DNA of 64,000 nucleotides from PHAA01 sp034927445 (GTDB lineage Bacteria; Bacillota; Syntrophomonadia; Syntrophomonadales; Syntrophomonadaceae): positions 109,998-173,997 of the forward strand of contig JAYFPZ010000016.1 in assembly GCA_034927445.1 (NCBI GenBank). The letters run 5' to 3'. The position numbers and the translations under genes are program-made. Below the pieces are notes generated by a model. The model made no database searches. It saw only the letters and a program-made list of their open reading frames with translations, and had not been told where the DNA came from. The first letter of the stretch is position 1, and the number at the start of each line of letters is the position of its first letter. Of the stretch, positions 37,219-46,085 are shown piece after piece.

Positions 37219-37311
37219 CCTTAACTTTCCATCAATTTTAGGTTATTCAATATGTCAATTTGTGGCTGCCCAAAATAGTAAAGCGGTTCAAGCCTTAGCA
37301 AGACCCTGATG

Positions 37312-37340
37312 ACATGTGTAACGTAAAATGCAACACATGT
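37312..37340. promoter_or_regulatory. Palindromic candidate operator ACATGTGT-N13-ACACATGT
   Basis: Perfect 8-bp arms with a 13-base spacer, without a T-run. The TGTGT/ACACA arms are of the type bound by dimeric regulators. The adjacent AcoR-like proteins are natural candidates, but this is inference. Confidence 0.4.
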
Positions 37341-37484
37341 TAATATTAACAAAACATAATTCAGGAACAACGTCAACCTGCCCGCAGGAGTTTTTTAAAA
37401 ACTAAGTAAAATCTATTCGAGTTTTTAGGGCAAGTATAAGCGGCTAATAACAGATCCGCTGCCAAGAGGTTTTAATATAGGGCT

Positions 37485-37525
37485 GGGCTGCATCAGAAAT
37501 TAGGTTTTGATACAGCCCCTTTTTA
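37485..37525 (+). terminator. Intrinsic terminator downstream of AcoR-like paralogue 2
   Basis: GGGCTG (37485-37490) pairs with CAGCCC (37513-37518), extended inward by ATCA/TGAT, and is followed by CTTTTTATT. Confidence 0.65.
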
Positions 37526-37560
37526 TTATTTCAGGTCGGTTTTATCAGACACCTCTTTAG

Positions 37561-37608
37561 ATAGCGCCTGCGTTTCGGCGCCAATTCGGGCAAGCACTCA
37601 TTGAGTAT
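37561..37608. repeat. Dispersed intergenic repeat, copy 2
   Basis: Aligns with 1691-1739 over its whole length with one gap and about ten differences (shared blocks ATAGCGCC, GCGTTT, GGCG, CAATTCG, CTCATTGA). The flanking genes are unrelated to htpG. The hairpin seen in copy 1 is only partly preserved. Confidence 0.55.
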
Positions 37609-37700
37609 GCTAACTTGAGTAAGTTTAGTATTATTAAAGAGTGAACATAATAACATGGGGCCTAATCAAAGGGCGGTTAAATTTGTTAAGGAGAAAATGA

Positions 37701-38843
37701 ATGTCCCAAGTAGCTATTGTCCATTGTGACAGTTATGATTATGAGCAGGTTGAAGCGGCCGTTAAACGCGGACTGTCTCTTATCGGCGGGGTCCGGTCTT
37801 TCATTAAACCCGGCGAGAAAATTTTGCTGAAACCCAACCTGTTAACCGGAGAACCCCCTGAGAAATGCGTTACCACTCATCCATCGGTCTTCAAAGCCGT
37901 GGGGGCGCTGCTTCTGCAGGAAGGGGCAATAATATCCTATGGCGATTCACCCGGCTGGGGAAGCCCCCAGGGGGCAGCGCGCAAGTCCGGTATTGCTGAA
38001 GCAGCTCAAGAATTGGGGATTGAGCTGGCCGATTTTCGCAATGGTGAGGAAGTTTATTTTGCCGAGGGAATACAGAACAAGAAGTTCGTTATAGCCCAAG
38101 GTGCTCTGGCCAGCGATGGGATCGTAAGCCTGCCCAAATTGAAAACCCATGCCTTAACCCGGCTGACCGGCGGCATCAAAAACCAGTTTGGATGTGTACC
38201 GGGCATATTAAAAGGAGAATATCACGTAAAATTACCCGATTTGAATAACTTTGCCCAGATGCTGATTGACTTGAACCATTTGCTCCACCCGCGTTTGTTC
38301 GTTATGGACGGAATCATGGCCATGGAAGGCAACGGCCCCCGCAATGGACGGCCGCGTAAATTAGATGTGCTTTTGTTTTCCAGCGACCCGGTAGCCCTGG
38401 ATGCGACTGTCTGCCGCCTGGTAGGCTTGCAGCCCGAAACCATTCCCACCCTTACCCTGGGCTTAAAAGCGGGTCTAGGGACATACCGGGCCGAAGATAT
38501 AGAACTGTTGGGTGACACCATGGGATCTTTAAGGGTTGCCGACTTTGAGGTTAAAAAAGAATCAGGCGGTAAGGCCCGAAAAATGCCAGGCTGGCTAACC
38601 AATCTGCTGGTAGCCAGACCTGTAATTAATCAGGAAAAATGTTGCCAATGCGGGGTCTGTACCGAGGTGTGTCCGGTTAATCCCAAGGCTCTGGGGTGGA
38701 ATGATCTGGATCATAAAAGGCCTCCAGTATATAATTATGACCGCTGTATCAGGTGTTATTGCTGCCAGGAACTGTGCCCGGAAGGCGCCATAACTCCTAT
38801 AGTTCCAGCCTTACGGAGATCTATGCGATGGTTTAAAAAGTAA
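37701..38843 (+). CDS. DUF362 protein with two C-terminal [4Fe-4S] clusters
   Basis: A 380-residue cytoplasmic iron-sulfur protein. The DUF362 domain (about 1-300) has the conserved KPNLL near residue 47, the TTHPSV segment and SLPKLKTHALTRLTGGIKN. The C-terminal ferredoxin part binds two [4Fe-4S] clusters through CCQCGVCTEVCPVNP and CIRCYCCQELCPEG. Proteins of this build are common in anaerobes, with no firmly assigned reaction. AAGGAG precedes the start. The gene is monocistronic, followed by a hairpin shared with the convergent gene. Confidence 0.85.
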   Translation: MSQVAIVHCDSYDYEQVEAAVKRGLSLIGGVRSFIKPGEKILLKPNLLTGEPPEKCVTTHPSVFKAVGALLLQEGAIISYGDSPGWGSPQGAARKSGIAEAAQELGIELADFRNGEEVYFAEGIQNKKFVIAQGALASDGIVSLPKLKTHALTRLTGGIKNQFGCVPGILKGEYHVKLPDLNNFAQMLIDLNHLLHPRLFVMDGIMAMEGNGPRNGRPRKLDVLLFSSDPVALDATVCRLVGLQPETIPTLTLGLKAGLGTYRAEDIELLGDTMGSLRVADFEVKKESGGKARKMPGWLTNLLVARPVINQEKCCQCGVCTEVCPVNPKALGWNDLDHKRPPVYNYDRCIRCYCCQELCPEGAITPIVPALRRSMRWFKK

Positions 38844-38870
38844 ACCTGCCGGCCTTCAAGCCGACAGGTT
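38843..38870. terminator. Shared hairpin between convergent genes
   Basis: AACCTGCCGGC and GCCGACAGGTT form an 11-bp stem, best on the minus strand, where the mismatch becomes a G-U pair and a TTTACTTTTT tract follows. It probably terminates the minus-strand gene and may also serve the DUF362 gene. Confidence 0.6.
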
Positions 38871-38903
38871 GTAGCTGTGGGTCGGCCGTTTCCTGAAAAT
38901 ACT

Positions 38904-39626
38904 TTAGGAACCTTTCAATCCCAGCTTGTAATAGGTTTGCGGACCGGCAACTCCATCAGCGGCAATGCCGACTGCCATTTGGAATTGCTTGAGGGCAGCC
39001 TCGGTTTTAGGGCCGAATTTCCCGTCAATAGCGCCGGGTGAATATCCCAGTTCATCCAGTTTGGTTTGCAGGAAGAAAACATCGAATCCCTTATTGCGGT
39101 CGGAACGGGACCTCTGCAATAATCTTCCCCCCATGAAGGTATTAAGATAAAGCTGGTAAAAGGTTTTGTCACCTACGATTCCATCGGCGGTCAGGCCATG
39201 ATCGGTTTGAAAAAGCTTAACGGCTGCCTCGGTTTTAGAACCGAAAATCGAATCAGCCGGGCCTCCCAAGGCCACAGCGTACTTCTTGGCGGTGCTGGCC
39301 AGGCGGTTTTGGAGGATCCACACATCCCGCCCCGTTACTCCTTTCCTAAGCGTGCGAGATCCGAAAACCGGACCCACTGCATATGAGCCGGTCGGTTGCC
39401 CCAGATATAAGAAGGTATCCTTGCCAACGATTCCATCAGCACTCAGACCAAAATAGGCCTGAAATTTCTTTACTGCATTTTGAGTATGGGTGCCAAAGAC
39501 ACCATCAACCGTTAGATCCGGGCCGCTAATTGACTCAGGCAGATAATTAAGCAGGCTTTGCAGTACTTTCACGTCGTCTCCGGTGCTTCCAAATCTCAGA
39601 ATACGGCTACCAAAATTATTAACCAC
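38904..39626 (-). CDS. Triple peptidoglycan-binding (PG_binding_1) domain protein
   Basis: A 240-residue protein made of three consecutive PG_binding_1 repeats (about 5-75, 85-165, 170-238). Each has the LQ..L, G.FG..T..AV..FQ and DGIVG/DGVAG...T signatures. There is no signal peptide, membrane segment or catalytic domain. In spore-formers such cytoplasmically made wall-binding proteins may be loaded onto the spore cortex or coat (inference). GTG start behind AAAGGAGG. Confidence 0.85.
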   Translation of the reverse strand: MVNNFGSRILRFGSTGDDVKVLQSLLNYLPESISGPDLTVDGVFGTHTQNAVKKFQAYFGLSADGIVGKDTFLYLGQPTGSYAVGPVFGSRTLRKGVTGRDVWILQNRLASTAKKYAVALGGPADSIFGSKTEAAVKLFQTDHGLTADGIVGDKTFYQLYLNTFMGGRLLQRSRSDRNKGFDVFFLQTKLDELGYSPGAIDGKFGPKTEAALKQFQMAVGIAADGVAGPQTYYKLGLKGS

Positions 39627-39818
39627 TTGTTAGCCTCCTTTCATAAAGTTCTCTATATATTATGAGATTCATAAACATATAGTTACGGGTTTTGTAACTT
39701 ATTACAAAGGATGCAATAACCAAGCATTTTGCATCAGTTTGCTAATAAATACCGGCTAATCAGCCTTGAACCAATCAACGCGAGCATCTCCGGAGGTTGG
39801 CAGGTAACCTCTCACGGA

Positions 39819-40592
39819 CTATGGAGGAAGCTTACCCCATTCTCGATTTTGATTGCGAACGACCTGGTTTTGCCTGGCATAAAAAAGATTTCGGTTGAAG
39901 ATGGTCTCGGGAGAATTGACGCGGGCATACCAAATCCTTTCATGATATAAATGGATGGTGGCGGCGGCAGTCTGGAAGTAATTACAGCCATTTTTTATCA
40001 GTCTTGACATCAAGTCATTGTCATCATAACCAATACCGGTAAAGTCTTCATCATAGCCGCCGATAGCAAAAAACTCCTCACGGCTAATGGAGGTTAAAAA
40101 GGGCAAACTGGTGTTTAATTCCGGGTAGTTATGGTAAAAGTTATTATAATCAAATGATCCGTTGGTAGCTGCCAGATTATTTAAAAAGGAGCCATCATGA
40201 TCATCCCGGGCGATTGGAATGCCAAGCAGTTTGGGGTTCGATAGCAAGGGGAAGGTTAATTGGGCAATACAGTCGTTAAGATGGAACATCTCGGCGCAGG
40301 ATATTATCAATATTTCGCCCCGGGATAATCTGGCCCCGATATTAACAGCGAAACCCGGTACGCGCCACTTTATGTTGCCATCCCCATTTCTTTGTCCGGT
40401 AAATACGTATTTTAAATTAAGCTTTTGTTCATATTGTTGGCAGATGGCTTCAGTTTCATCGTGAATACCGTCATTGAGAACGATGGTTTCAAAACCGCCC
40501 GGCATAGCTTGTTCAGCCAGTGAATAAAGACCCCACTTTAATAAATGGGGCCTTTGAAAAGTAGTTATTATAATGGAGGTGGTGCAGCCCAT
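39819..40592 (-). CDS. Family 2 glycosyltransferase
   Basis: A 257-residue GT-A fold glycosyltransferase: SIIITTFQRPHLLKWGLYSL, then VLNDG in the nucleotide-binding region, and a galactosyltransferase-like C-terminal segment with GYDEDFTGIGYDDNDLMSRL. The frame opens 6 codons earlier, but GGAAAGGAAG supports the second ATG (40592). Last gene of the minus-strand sugar operon, separated from the previous gene by a palindromic repeat element. Donor and acceptor sugars are unknown; the collagen-like protein nearby is a plausible acceptor. Confidence 0.8.
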   Translation of the reverse strand: MGCTTSIIITTFQRPHLLKWGLYSLAEQAMPGGFETIVLNDGIHDETEAICQQYEQKLNLKYVFTGQRNGDGNIKWRVPGFAVNIGARLSRGEILIISCAEMFHLNDCIAQLTFPLLSNPKLLGIPIARDDHDGSFLNNLAATNGSFDYNNFYHNYPELNTSLPFLTSISREEFFAIGGYDEDFTGIGYDDNDLMSRLIKNGCNYFQTAAATIHLYHERIWYARVNSPETIFNRNLFYARQNQVVRNQNREWGKLPP

Positions 40593-40631
40593 CTGAAGCT
40601 TCCTTTCCAAGGTTTACCTTTAGTTTATGGA

Positions 40632-40660
40632 TGACACAGGAGAACCGTCCCTTTGTGTCA
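40632..40660. repeat. Palindromic GAGAACCGTCCCT intergenic element, copy 2
   Basis: TGACACA (40632-40638) and TGTGTCA (40654-40660) flank a loop containing GAGAACCGTCCCT, the same 13-base core as in the element at 7116-7146 (there on the opposite strand). The arms differ between copies but remain complementary. Confidence 0.65.
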
Positions 40661-40737
40661 GTTGATATGCAACGGAAACTAAAGTCTCCTCTATACTTCA
40701 GCCGGTGGTCGTTTATTTTGATTCAAATCAGACCGTT

Positions 40738-42837
40738 TCAACTATCTTTTTCTCCCCACTGAAAGTGGTAGACAATACTGTTAAAAGCAGTTTGATGTAC
40801 GATGCCATGATCCTGCAGCTTTTGCATGATTACGGTATCGCCGGATATACATGCCTCCCCCCATTTGGCGATCACCGGTTTATAAATATCACTGCCGATT
40901 ACAACCTGCCCTTCAGGGTAGCCCCCAACCATGGCAAAGTGCTGTTGGCGAATCAGCAAAGGCATGAATAAACCGCCGTCGGCTACTTGGGGGACGGCGA
41001 TGGAGGCGGCGAATCGCTGGAATTCCTCTTCGTTAAAGGAGAAATAATTACGCCCCCAGTCCTTTTCAATTCCATATAACCCACTGGGGAACTTGCCTGA
41101 TTCCACCAAGCGCGAACACACGCAATTAGATCCGTTGTAAGCTTTCCATAGATTATCCAGCCATCCCGGGGTAAAGGCCATATCAGAATTGATCATGACC
41201 AGAATATCACCCCGGGCTTTAGCCGCGGCAAAGTTATAAGCCCGGTAAACATTATTGACGTACCATTCCTGGCGCTGCTCGGCGGTGTTGTTAAATTCAT
41301 AGTGCGGGATATTATTATCCTGCAGATAATTTAACACCTCGGCCGTAGCGTCATTGGCAACGAAGAAGAATTCCTTGTCACTCAGGTCAGTGTACTTCAG
41401 TACCTGTTCATAAACAAATTTCAACCAGCCTATGTCTTTATAAATAAGACATATAATAGAAAACTGGGGTTTAAAAACCTCGGCGCGGTATTCTTCTACA
41501 TAAGCCAGGGATTCTTCCCAGGTCAAAGGAACCGGTTTCTCATCATCAATCCGCAAATCCGGGGGAAACAGCTCCAAAGGCACCTTGGCCAAAACCAGTT
41601 GTTCTTCGCTGATCAAACGGTCCAACATATCATAGCCCTTTTGGCCATGTGCTTGGTAAACCAGATATTTATGAGCCAGGCGCTGCCGGGATGAAAAGCC
41701 GTAGTGTAAAACCTGAACCGAATCCGCCCATTGCAGGCGCTGAATACTGGAAGGATAGGGCCGTTGATGGAGCCCGGGCCGGGTATCTTCATAGTGCATG
41801 CCCGGCGTAACCCGCCACAAGCGTACAAACCAGCCAGCATCATAGAGACTGTCAATTCTTCTCCAGGAATGACTGCGCCACAGATTCAATTCGTGAAAAA
41901 CCACGCCGTCGTTATTGTTTTCGATGCACATACCACATAAGGTTTGCAGGTGCTCAGAGGCATTGGCAGTCAATACTTCATCCGCATCCAGCCATAAGAT
42001 AAAATCGGGGGAAAGCTTTAAGGCCTCTTGCAGCAGGATCTGTTTATGGCTTCTTTCACTGGCGAAGTCATTTTTATATCCCCGTATTAAATAAGGAGTC
42101 TGGGCCAACATGTACTCATAACTGCCGTCGGTGCTGCCGTCGTCATAAACGACTAGGGCATCCGCCAGCGGTTTCACATGTTCGACGAAACGTTCCAGGT
42201 TGCCCTTGGTCATTTCGTTGTATATTTGACAGATACAAACGATGGAATATTTTTTCGGGATGTCCGGTTTACTGTTTTTAGGTTCCTGCCAGGACAATTG
42301 CATCTGTCGTTTCCGGCAGATAGCCAGACCGGGGGAGACGGGAATGGTCATCATTTCATACTCCTCACTATGTCGGGACAATTCATCCGCTGCCAGATAG
42401 GCGGTGCCGCACCAGGCGGGATGGATCAGTTCTTCATGGCCCGGATGGACATCATGTAAAAGAATAATTCCATGAGGTGCAACCCAAGGTAAATAGGCCT
42501 TAAAGTCTTGCAATACAGCTTCTTGGGCATGATCCGCATCGATAAACAGCATATCTATCATTAGCCCCTGGGCCTTTAACTGCTGGACAAAATTTTGGGT
42601 CGTGGAATTAACAAAGCGGGTCTTGGACGAGATTTGCATGTACCGGCCTGCTTCGGGGTTAATATCCACCCCTATCAACTCTTCCGCATAGGGAATAATC
42701 CGGTTAAAAAGGGCACAGCGGTATATTCCCAGTTCCACATATACCCGGGGTCGAACGATACTGGCCAGATGGACAATGAAATCTTCATGCCAGGCTAATC
42801 CCTGCCGGATATCTAGATTAATAAGGTTGGAATCCAT
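40738..42837 (-). CDS. Three-domain fusion: SAM methyltransferase - GT2 - GT2
   Basis: A 699-residue protein. The N-terminal class I SAM-dependent methyltransferase-like domain (about 1-185) shows VYVELGIYRCALFNRII, IGVDINPEA and DMLFIDADHA. A family 2 glycosyltransferase follows (about 195-430), with YNEMTKGNLERF, VVYDDGSTDGS and the DxD-type LWLDADE. A second GT-A domain (about 475-695) has SIICLIYKDIGWL, ARGDILVMINSDMAF and GSDIYK. It may both transfer and methylate sugars on one glycan chain. GGAGGTG precedes the ATG. It follows the WecB-like gene by 21 bases, clearly in the same operon. Confidence 0.82.
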   Translation of the reverse strand: MDSNLINLDIRQGLAWHEDFIVHLASIVRPRVYVELGIYRCALFNRIIPYAEELIGVDINPEAGRYMQISSKTRFVNSTTQNFVQQLKAQGLMIDMLFIDADHAQEAVLQDFKAYLPWVAPHGIILLHDVHPGHEELIHPAWCGTAYLAADELSRHSEEYEMMTIPVSPGLAICRKRQMQLSWQEPKNSKPDIPKKYSIVCICQIYNEMTKGNLERFVEHVKPLADALVVYDDGSTDGSYEYMLAQTPYLIRGYKNDFASERSHKQILLQEALKLSPDFILWLDADEVLTANASEHLQTLCGMCIENNNDGVVFHELNLWRSHSWRRIDSLYDAGWFVRLWRVTPGMHYEDTRPGLHQRPYPSSIQRLQWADSVQVLHYGFSSRQRLAHKYLVYQAHGQKGYDMLDRLISEEQLVLAKVPLELFPPDLRIDDEKPVPLTWEESLAYVEEYRAEVFKPQFSIICLIYKDIGWLKFVYEQVLKYTDLSDKEFFFVANDATAEVLNYLQDNNIPHYEFNNTAEQRQEWYVNNVYRAYNFAAAKARGDILVMINSDMAFTPGWLDNLWKAYNGSNCVCSRLVESGKFPSGLYGIEKDWGRNYFSFNEEEFQRFAASIAVPQVADGGLFMPLLIRQQHFAMVGGYPEGQVVIGSDIYKPVIAKWGEACISGDTVIMQKLQDHGIVHQTAFNSIVYHFQWGEKDS

Positions 42838-42858
42838 AGTGCATACACCTCCGCTAAC

Positions 42859-43944
42859 TTACACTGGCAAAATCCCCGTAATTATTTTAACTACGGTTGA
42901 ACTGACCATTGGCTTCAGGTATTCGTCAGGGGCTGCCCATTGACACCCCATATTTAAAGCCAGATCAACCGCCTGCAGGATGGATTCGGGTTCATGGCCG
43001 GCAATGATGCTGCTGCCGCTTTCCACTGTCTCCGGTCTTTCCGTGACCTCGCGCAGGGTTATATTTGGTATCCCCAAAATGCAGCATTCCTCCTGTACAG
43101 TACCACTGTCGCTTAAAACACAACGGGCCCTTTTTTCTAAATGAATAAAATCAAATAATCCCACTGGTTCTATCATTTTTACTCCTTCTCTATTGATGAA
43201 TTGCCGGTTCTTTTGCAGTTGGGAACGCGTGCGGGGATGCAGGCTGCATATTACCGGTATTTCATATTCGAGGTATAAAAGTTGTAAGGCCTCAATAAAT
43301 TGCCCCAGCAATTGGGGGATATCAACATTCTCAGCCCGATGTAGGGTAGCCAGGAAATAATCTCCGGAACTTAAGCCCAGGCAATTCATAATATCACTGG
43401 CTTCAATTCGGCTGGCATAATATTTTATAACCTCCAGAATCGGGTTACCGGTCACAAATATTTTGTGGCCCGGAACCCCTTCTTTTATTAAGTTAGCCCG
43501 GCTGCGTTCCGTATAAGGGAGCAATATATCGCTGCAATGATCAACTATGCGCCGGTTTACTTCTTCGGGGACCCGGTCATCGTAACAGCGGTTGCCGGCC
43601 TCCATATGACATACCGGTATACCCATTCTTTTTGCCGCCAGGGCAGCCAGAGCACTATTGGTGTCGCCCAGAATTAATATACGATCTGGTTTTTCGGCAG
43701 TGATTACTTTCTGACAGGAGGTCAGAATAGCAGCGATTTGTTCCATGGGGGATGCTGATGTACACTGCAGATTATAATCGGCTGAACGCAAACCGAGTTC
43801 GGTAAAAAAAATATCATTTAGGCGGGGGTCATAATTTTGGCCGGTATTGACCAGAACATGGCGGCATACCTGGTCCAGTAAAGGAATAATCCGGCTTAAT
43901 CGGATAATTTCAGGACGAGTGCCTAATATGGTCATGATCTTCAT
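42859..43944 (-). CDS. UDP-N-acetylglucosamine 2-epimerase family protein (WecB/FnlC/CapG-like)
   Basis: A 361-residue epimerase of the WecB fold: GTRPEIIRLS at the N-terminus, ILGDTNSALAALAA, HMEAGNRCYDDRVPEEVNRRI, TLHRAENVD and the SDSGTVQEE loop. The NRCYDDRVPEE variant is typical of the 2-epimerases acting on 6-deoxy-L-sugar intermediates (FnlC/CapG/WbvD) rather than of WecB proper (family knowledge, from memory). It overlaps the CapE-like gene by an ATGA junction, supporting work in one pathway. The end product is probably UDP-L-QuiNAc or UDP-L-FucNAc. Confidence 0.8.
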   Translation of the reverse strand: MKIMTILGTRPEIIRLSRIIPLLDQVCRHVLVNTGQNYDPRLNDIFFTELGLRSADYNLQCTSASPMEQIAAILTSCQKVITAEKPDRILILGDTNSALAALAAKRMGIPVCHMEAGNRCYDDRVPEEVNRRIVDHCSDILLPYTERSRANLIKEGVPGHKIFVTGNPILEVIKYYASRIEASDIMNCLGLSSGDYFLATLHRAENVDIPQLLGQFIEALQLLYLEYEIPVICSLHPRTRSQLQKNRQFINREGVKMIEPVGLFDFIHLEKRARCVLSDSGTVQEECCILGIPNITLREVTERPETVESGSSIIAGHEPESILQAVDLALNMGCQWAAPDEYLKPMVSSTVVKIITGILPV

Positions 43945-45005
43945 CGCAGGAACTCTCCGTCGTAGTTTAATTCAGTGCCTACTTGCAGATTATGCCTGAA
44001 TAATAATTCGCGGGTTTTCTCCATATTTAGAACGTTGTCGCCCGAGCTGTATTCCCGGCTCAGGGCATGTGATTCAGGCGTATCCTGCCATAACTCGGGG
44101 AGCATGGGTTTTATGACATAGTAATCTCCCCGCGCAAAGGTATGCCAGGCTTCTTCATCTGAAACCAGTATCTCATGCACCTTTTCCCCGGGTCTGATAC
44201 CGGTAATCTCTATAGCTATGGGCCGCTCCTCAATCAAAGCAGCGGCCACGTCGGCGATCCGGGCCGAGGGCACCCGGGGAATATAAATCTCTCCCGCCAA
44301 GGCAGTTTCCACCGCGGCCAATATAGTATCAACGGCCTGGTCCAGTGATAATAAGAAACGGGTCATTTCCATAGTTGTAATTGTAACCGGTCCGCCGGTT
44401 TTTATTTGTTCATGAAACAGGGGGACTACCGACCCCCGGGAAGCCAGGACGTTGCCGTAGCGGACACAGATAAAACGAGTGGAAGGGCTGCCGATATTGG
44501 CATTAATAAAGACTCGTTCCTGAATCGCCTTGGTCATCCCCATAACATTAACCGGTTTGCAGGCCTTGTCAGTTGACACCCCTACCAGGGTTTCCACCGG
44601 GAATTTATTTTGTTTGATAGCCCGGACGATATTTTCCGCCCCGCCGATATTGGTTTGCACCGCTTCAAAAGGAAAATACTCACAGGACGGAACCTGTTTG
44701 AGAGCGGCGGCATTAATTACGATATCAACCCCGTCCAGGGCCGCGCATACCGAGTGATAATTGCGTATGTCGCCGATTCTGAATTCCACTATGCGGCCAA
44801 AATCCTGATAGATTATCTCGTCGGTAGCCTTCTGCTTTTGCTGGTATTCCATTCGCATAAAATGTTGTTTAGCTTCATCCCGTGAAAATATGATGATCTT
44901 GCGCGGGCCATCCGACTGCTTAAGCAATAAGCGGCGGGTCAATACTTTACCCAAAGATCCGGTCCCGCCGCTGATTAGTACTACCTTATCTTTAAACCTG
45001 GACAT
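43941..45005 (-). CDS. UDP-GlcNAc 4,6-dehydratase/5-epimerase (CapE/FnlA-like)
   Basis: A 354-residue NAD-dependent short-chain dehydrogenase-type sugar enzyme. The Rossmann motif is GGTGSLGK near residue 13. The conserved Thr-Asp segment is VSTDKACKP, and the active-site tyrosine position reads MGMTK (Met-x3-Lys), as in CapE/FnlA enzymes. IRPGEKVHEILVSDEE is the family C-terminal signature. It starts the route from UDP-GlcNAc to N-acetyl-L-fucosamine or L-quinovosamine. The frame opens at 45080, but AGGAGG directly precedes ATG 45005, and the longer form would overlap the upstream gene. Confidence 0.88.
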   Translation of the reverse strand: MSRFKDKVVLISGGTGSLGKVLTRRLLLKQSDGPRKIIIFSRDEAKQHFMRMEYQQKQKATDEIIYQDFGRIVEFRIGDIRNYHSVCAALDGVDIVINAAALKQVPSCEYFPFEAVQTNIGGAENIVRAIKQNKFPVETLVGVSTDKACKPVNVMGMTKAIQERVFINANIGSPSTRFICVRYGNVLASRGSVVPLFHEQIKTGGPVTITTMEMTRFLLSLDQAVDTILAAVETALAGEIYIPRVPSARIADVAAALIEERPIAIEITGIRPGEKVHEILVSDEEAWHTFARGDYYVIKPMLPELWQDTPESHALSREYSSGDNVLNMEKTRELLFRHNLQVGTELNYDGEFLR

Positions 45006-45016
45006 CGAGGTGCCTC

Positions 45017-45907
45017 CTATCTTTTGCCGTAAGGGGTGGCTAAAAAATCTTGGTGCATGGCAGCGATCAGCTGCGGCCACGAGGGGGGAGAATATGATAT
45101 TAAACTGCGCAGTTGGCTGGAATCAAGGGAGCGATCGCATAAAGTGCCTGCGAAAGGTTCAATTTCGATATCCTTGCTATATTCTTGGGCTACAATTTGC
45201 AGCAATTCATATTTGGAGATTGGATTCGAAGACAAATGATAGACCCCGTTAAGGCAGGATTGAGGAATAATATAACTTGCAATAATATTGGCCAGTTCTA
45301 TGGTGGGAAAACCCGAATAGATGTGGCGGCTATAACCCTGGATTCTGCCTTGCTGAGCCAGGAACCATTCTATAAGGCCCAGACGGGACTGGATCTCATG
45401 TCCGATAATAGAAGTACGCAGGGTCAGACCAGGGGAATAGTCAACCTCTCCCAACAGCTTGCATCTTCCATAGAGGTCCAATGCATCGGGGATATCGGTC
45501 TCCAGATATGTTCCCCGGGCGCCGCTGAATACACAATCGGTACTGATGTGCAGCATTCGCGCGCCTGCCTCAGCACATAGGCGGGCTACTTTATGAGGAA
45601 AAAGAGCGTTTACATAAATGTTTTCGATATAATTTCGTCCCATGGCACTCTGCTTAATAATGCCAATACAATTAATAACCCAATCAGGCCGTACTGAGTT
45701 TATAACTTTAGCTAAGCTTACAAAGTTACAAGCATTTACATTAAAATAAATATTTTCTATTGCCGGTAATGGAAAACATTTCAACCATACATCTCGGTTA
45801 CGGGCCGTGCCATATACATCAAGATTCTCACAACCGGCCAGGTGAAGAAACAGCTTATGCCCCAACATACCATTCACACCCAGGACCAGAACTTTGGTAA
45901 CTTCCAT
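45017..45907 (-). CDS. RmlD-like NAD(P)-dependent sugar reductase
   Basis: A 296-residue SDR of the dTDP-4-dehydrorhamnose reductase (RmlD) type: VLGVNGMLGHKLFLHL, NCIGIIKQS, ISTDCVFSG with the catalytic Ser/Thr, and YGRCKLLGEV with the Tyr-x3-Lys pair. First gene of the operon, 11 bases before the CapE-like gene. In the L-FucNAc route the reductase is about 370 residues with an extra C-terminal cupin (CapF/FnlB). The short RmlD-like form is the one known for the L-RhaNAc/L-QuiNAc route, so L-QuiNAc is favoured here (inference). Confidence 0.8.
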   Translation of the reverse strand: MEVTKVLVLGVNGMLGHKLFLHLAGCENLDVYGTARNRDVWLKCFPLPAIENIYFNVNACNFVSLAKVINSVRPDWVINCIGIIKQSAMGRNYIENIYVNALFPHKVARLCAEAGARMLHISTDCVFSGARGTYLETDIPDALDLYGRCKLLGEVDYSPGLTLRTSIIGHEIQSRLGLIEWFLAQQGRIQGYSRHIYSGFPTIELANIIASYIIPQSCLNGVYHLSSNPISKYELLQIVAQEYSKDIEIEPFAGTLCDRSLDSSQLRSLISYSPPSWPQLIAAMHQDFLATPYGKR

Positions 45908-46085
45908 CTCCCCCCTTCTTCCCCCTAGACCAAGTATTTAATTTCAATTTAGTGTTACGTTATTCTCAAAACGACAAAAAGGTGCTGATTTTTAGTGGGA
46001 TTCTACGGAAAAATCAACACACTTTGATTGGGAAAATCATATTGTGTTAAGGACCCTTCCAATTAATAGAAGAGGAGGTGTATTA
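45908..46085. promoter_or_regulatory. Divergent promoter region of the sugar operon and collagen gene
   Basis: About 180 bases between divergent genes. An inverted repeat GTGCTGATTTTT (45982-45993) / AAAAATCAACAC (46009-46020), with one mismatch, lies in the middle. CATATTGT at about 46038-46045 resembles a sporulation sigma-E/sigma-K -10 box for the collagen gene, but no convincing -35 was found. GAGGAGGTG precedes the collagen ATG. Confidence 0.35.

Larger units (their letters stand above)
37219..37700. other. Intergenic region upstream of the DUF362-ferredoxin gene
   Basis: About 480 bases without a gene. It contains a palindrome ACATGTGT...ACACATGT (37312-37340), a terminator (37485-37525) and copy 2 of the dispersed repeat (37561-37608). 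The ribosome binding site AAGGAG lies at the end. No clear promoter was recognised. Confidence 0.55.
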
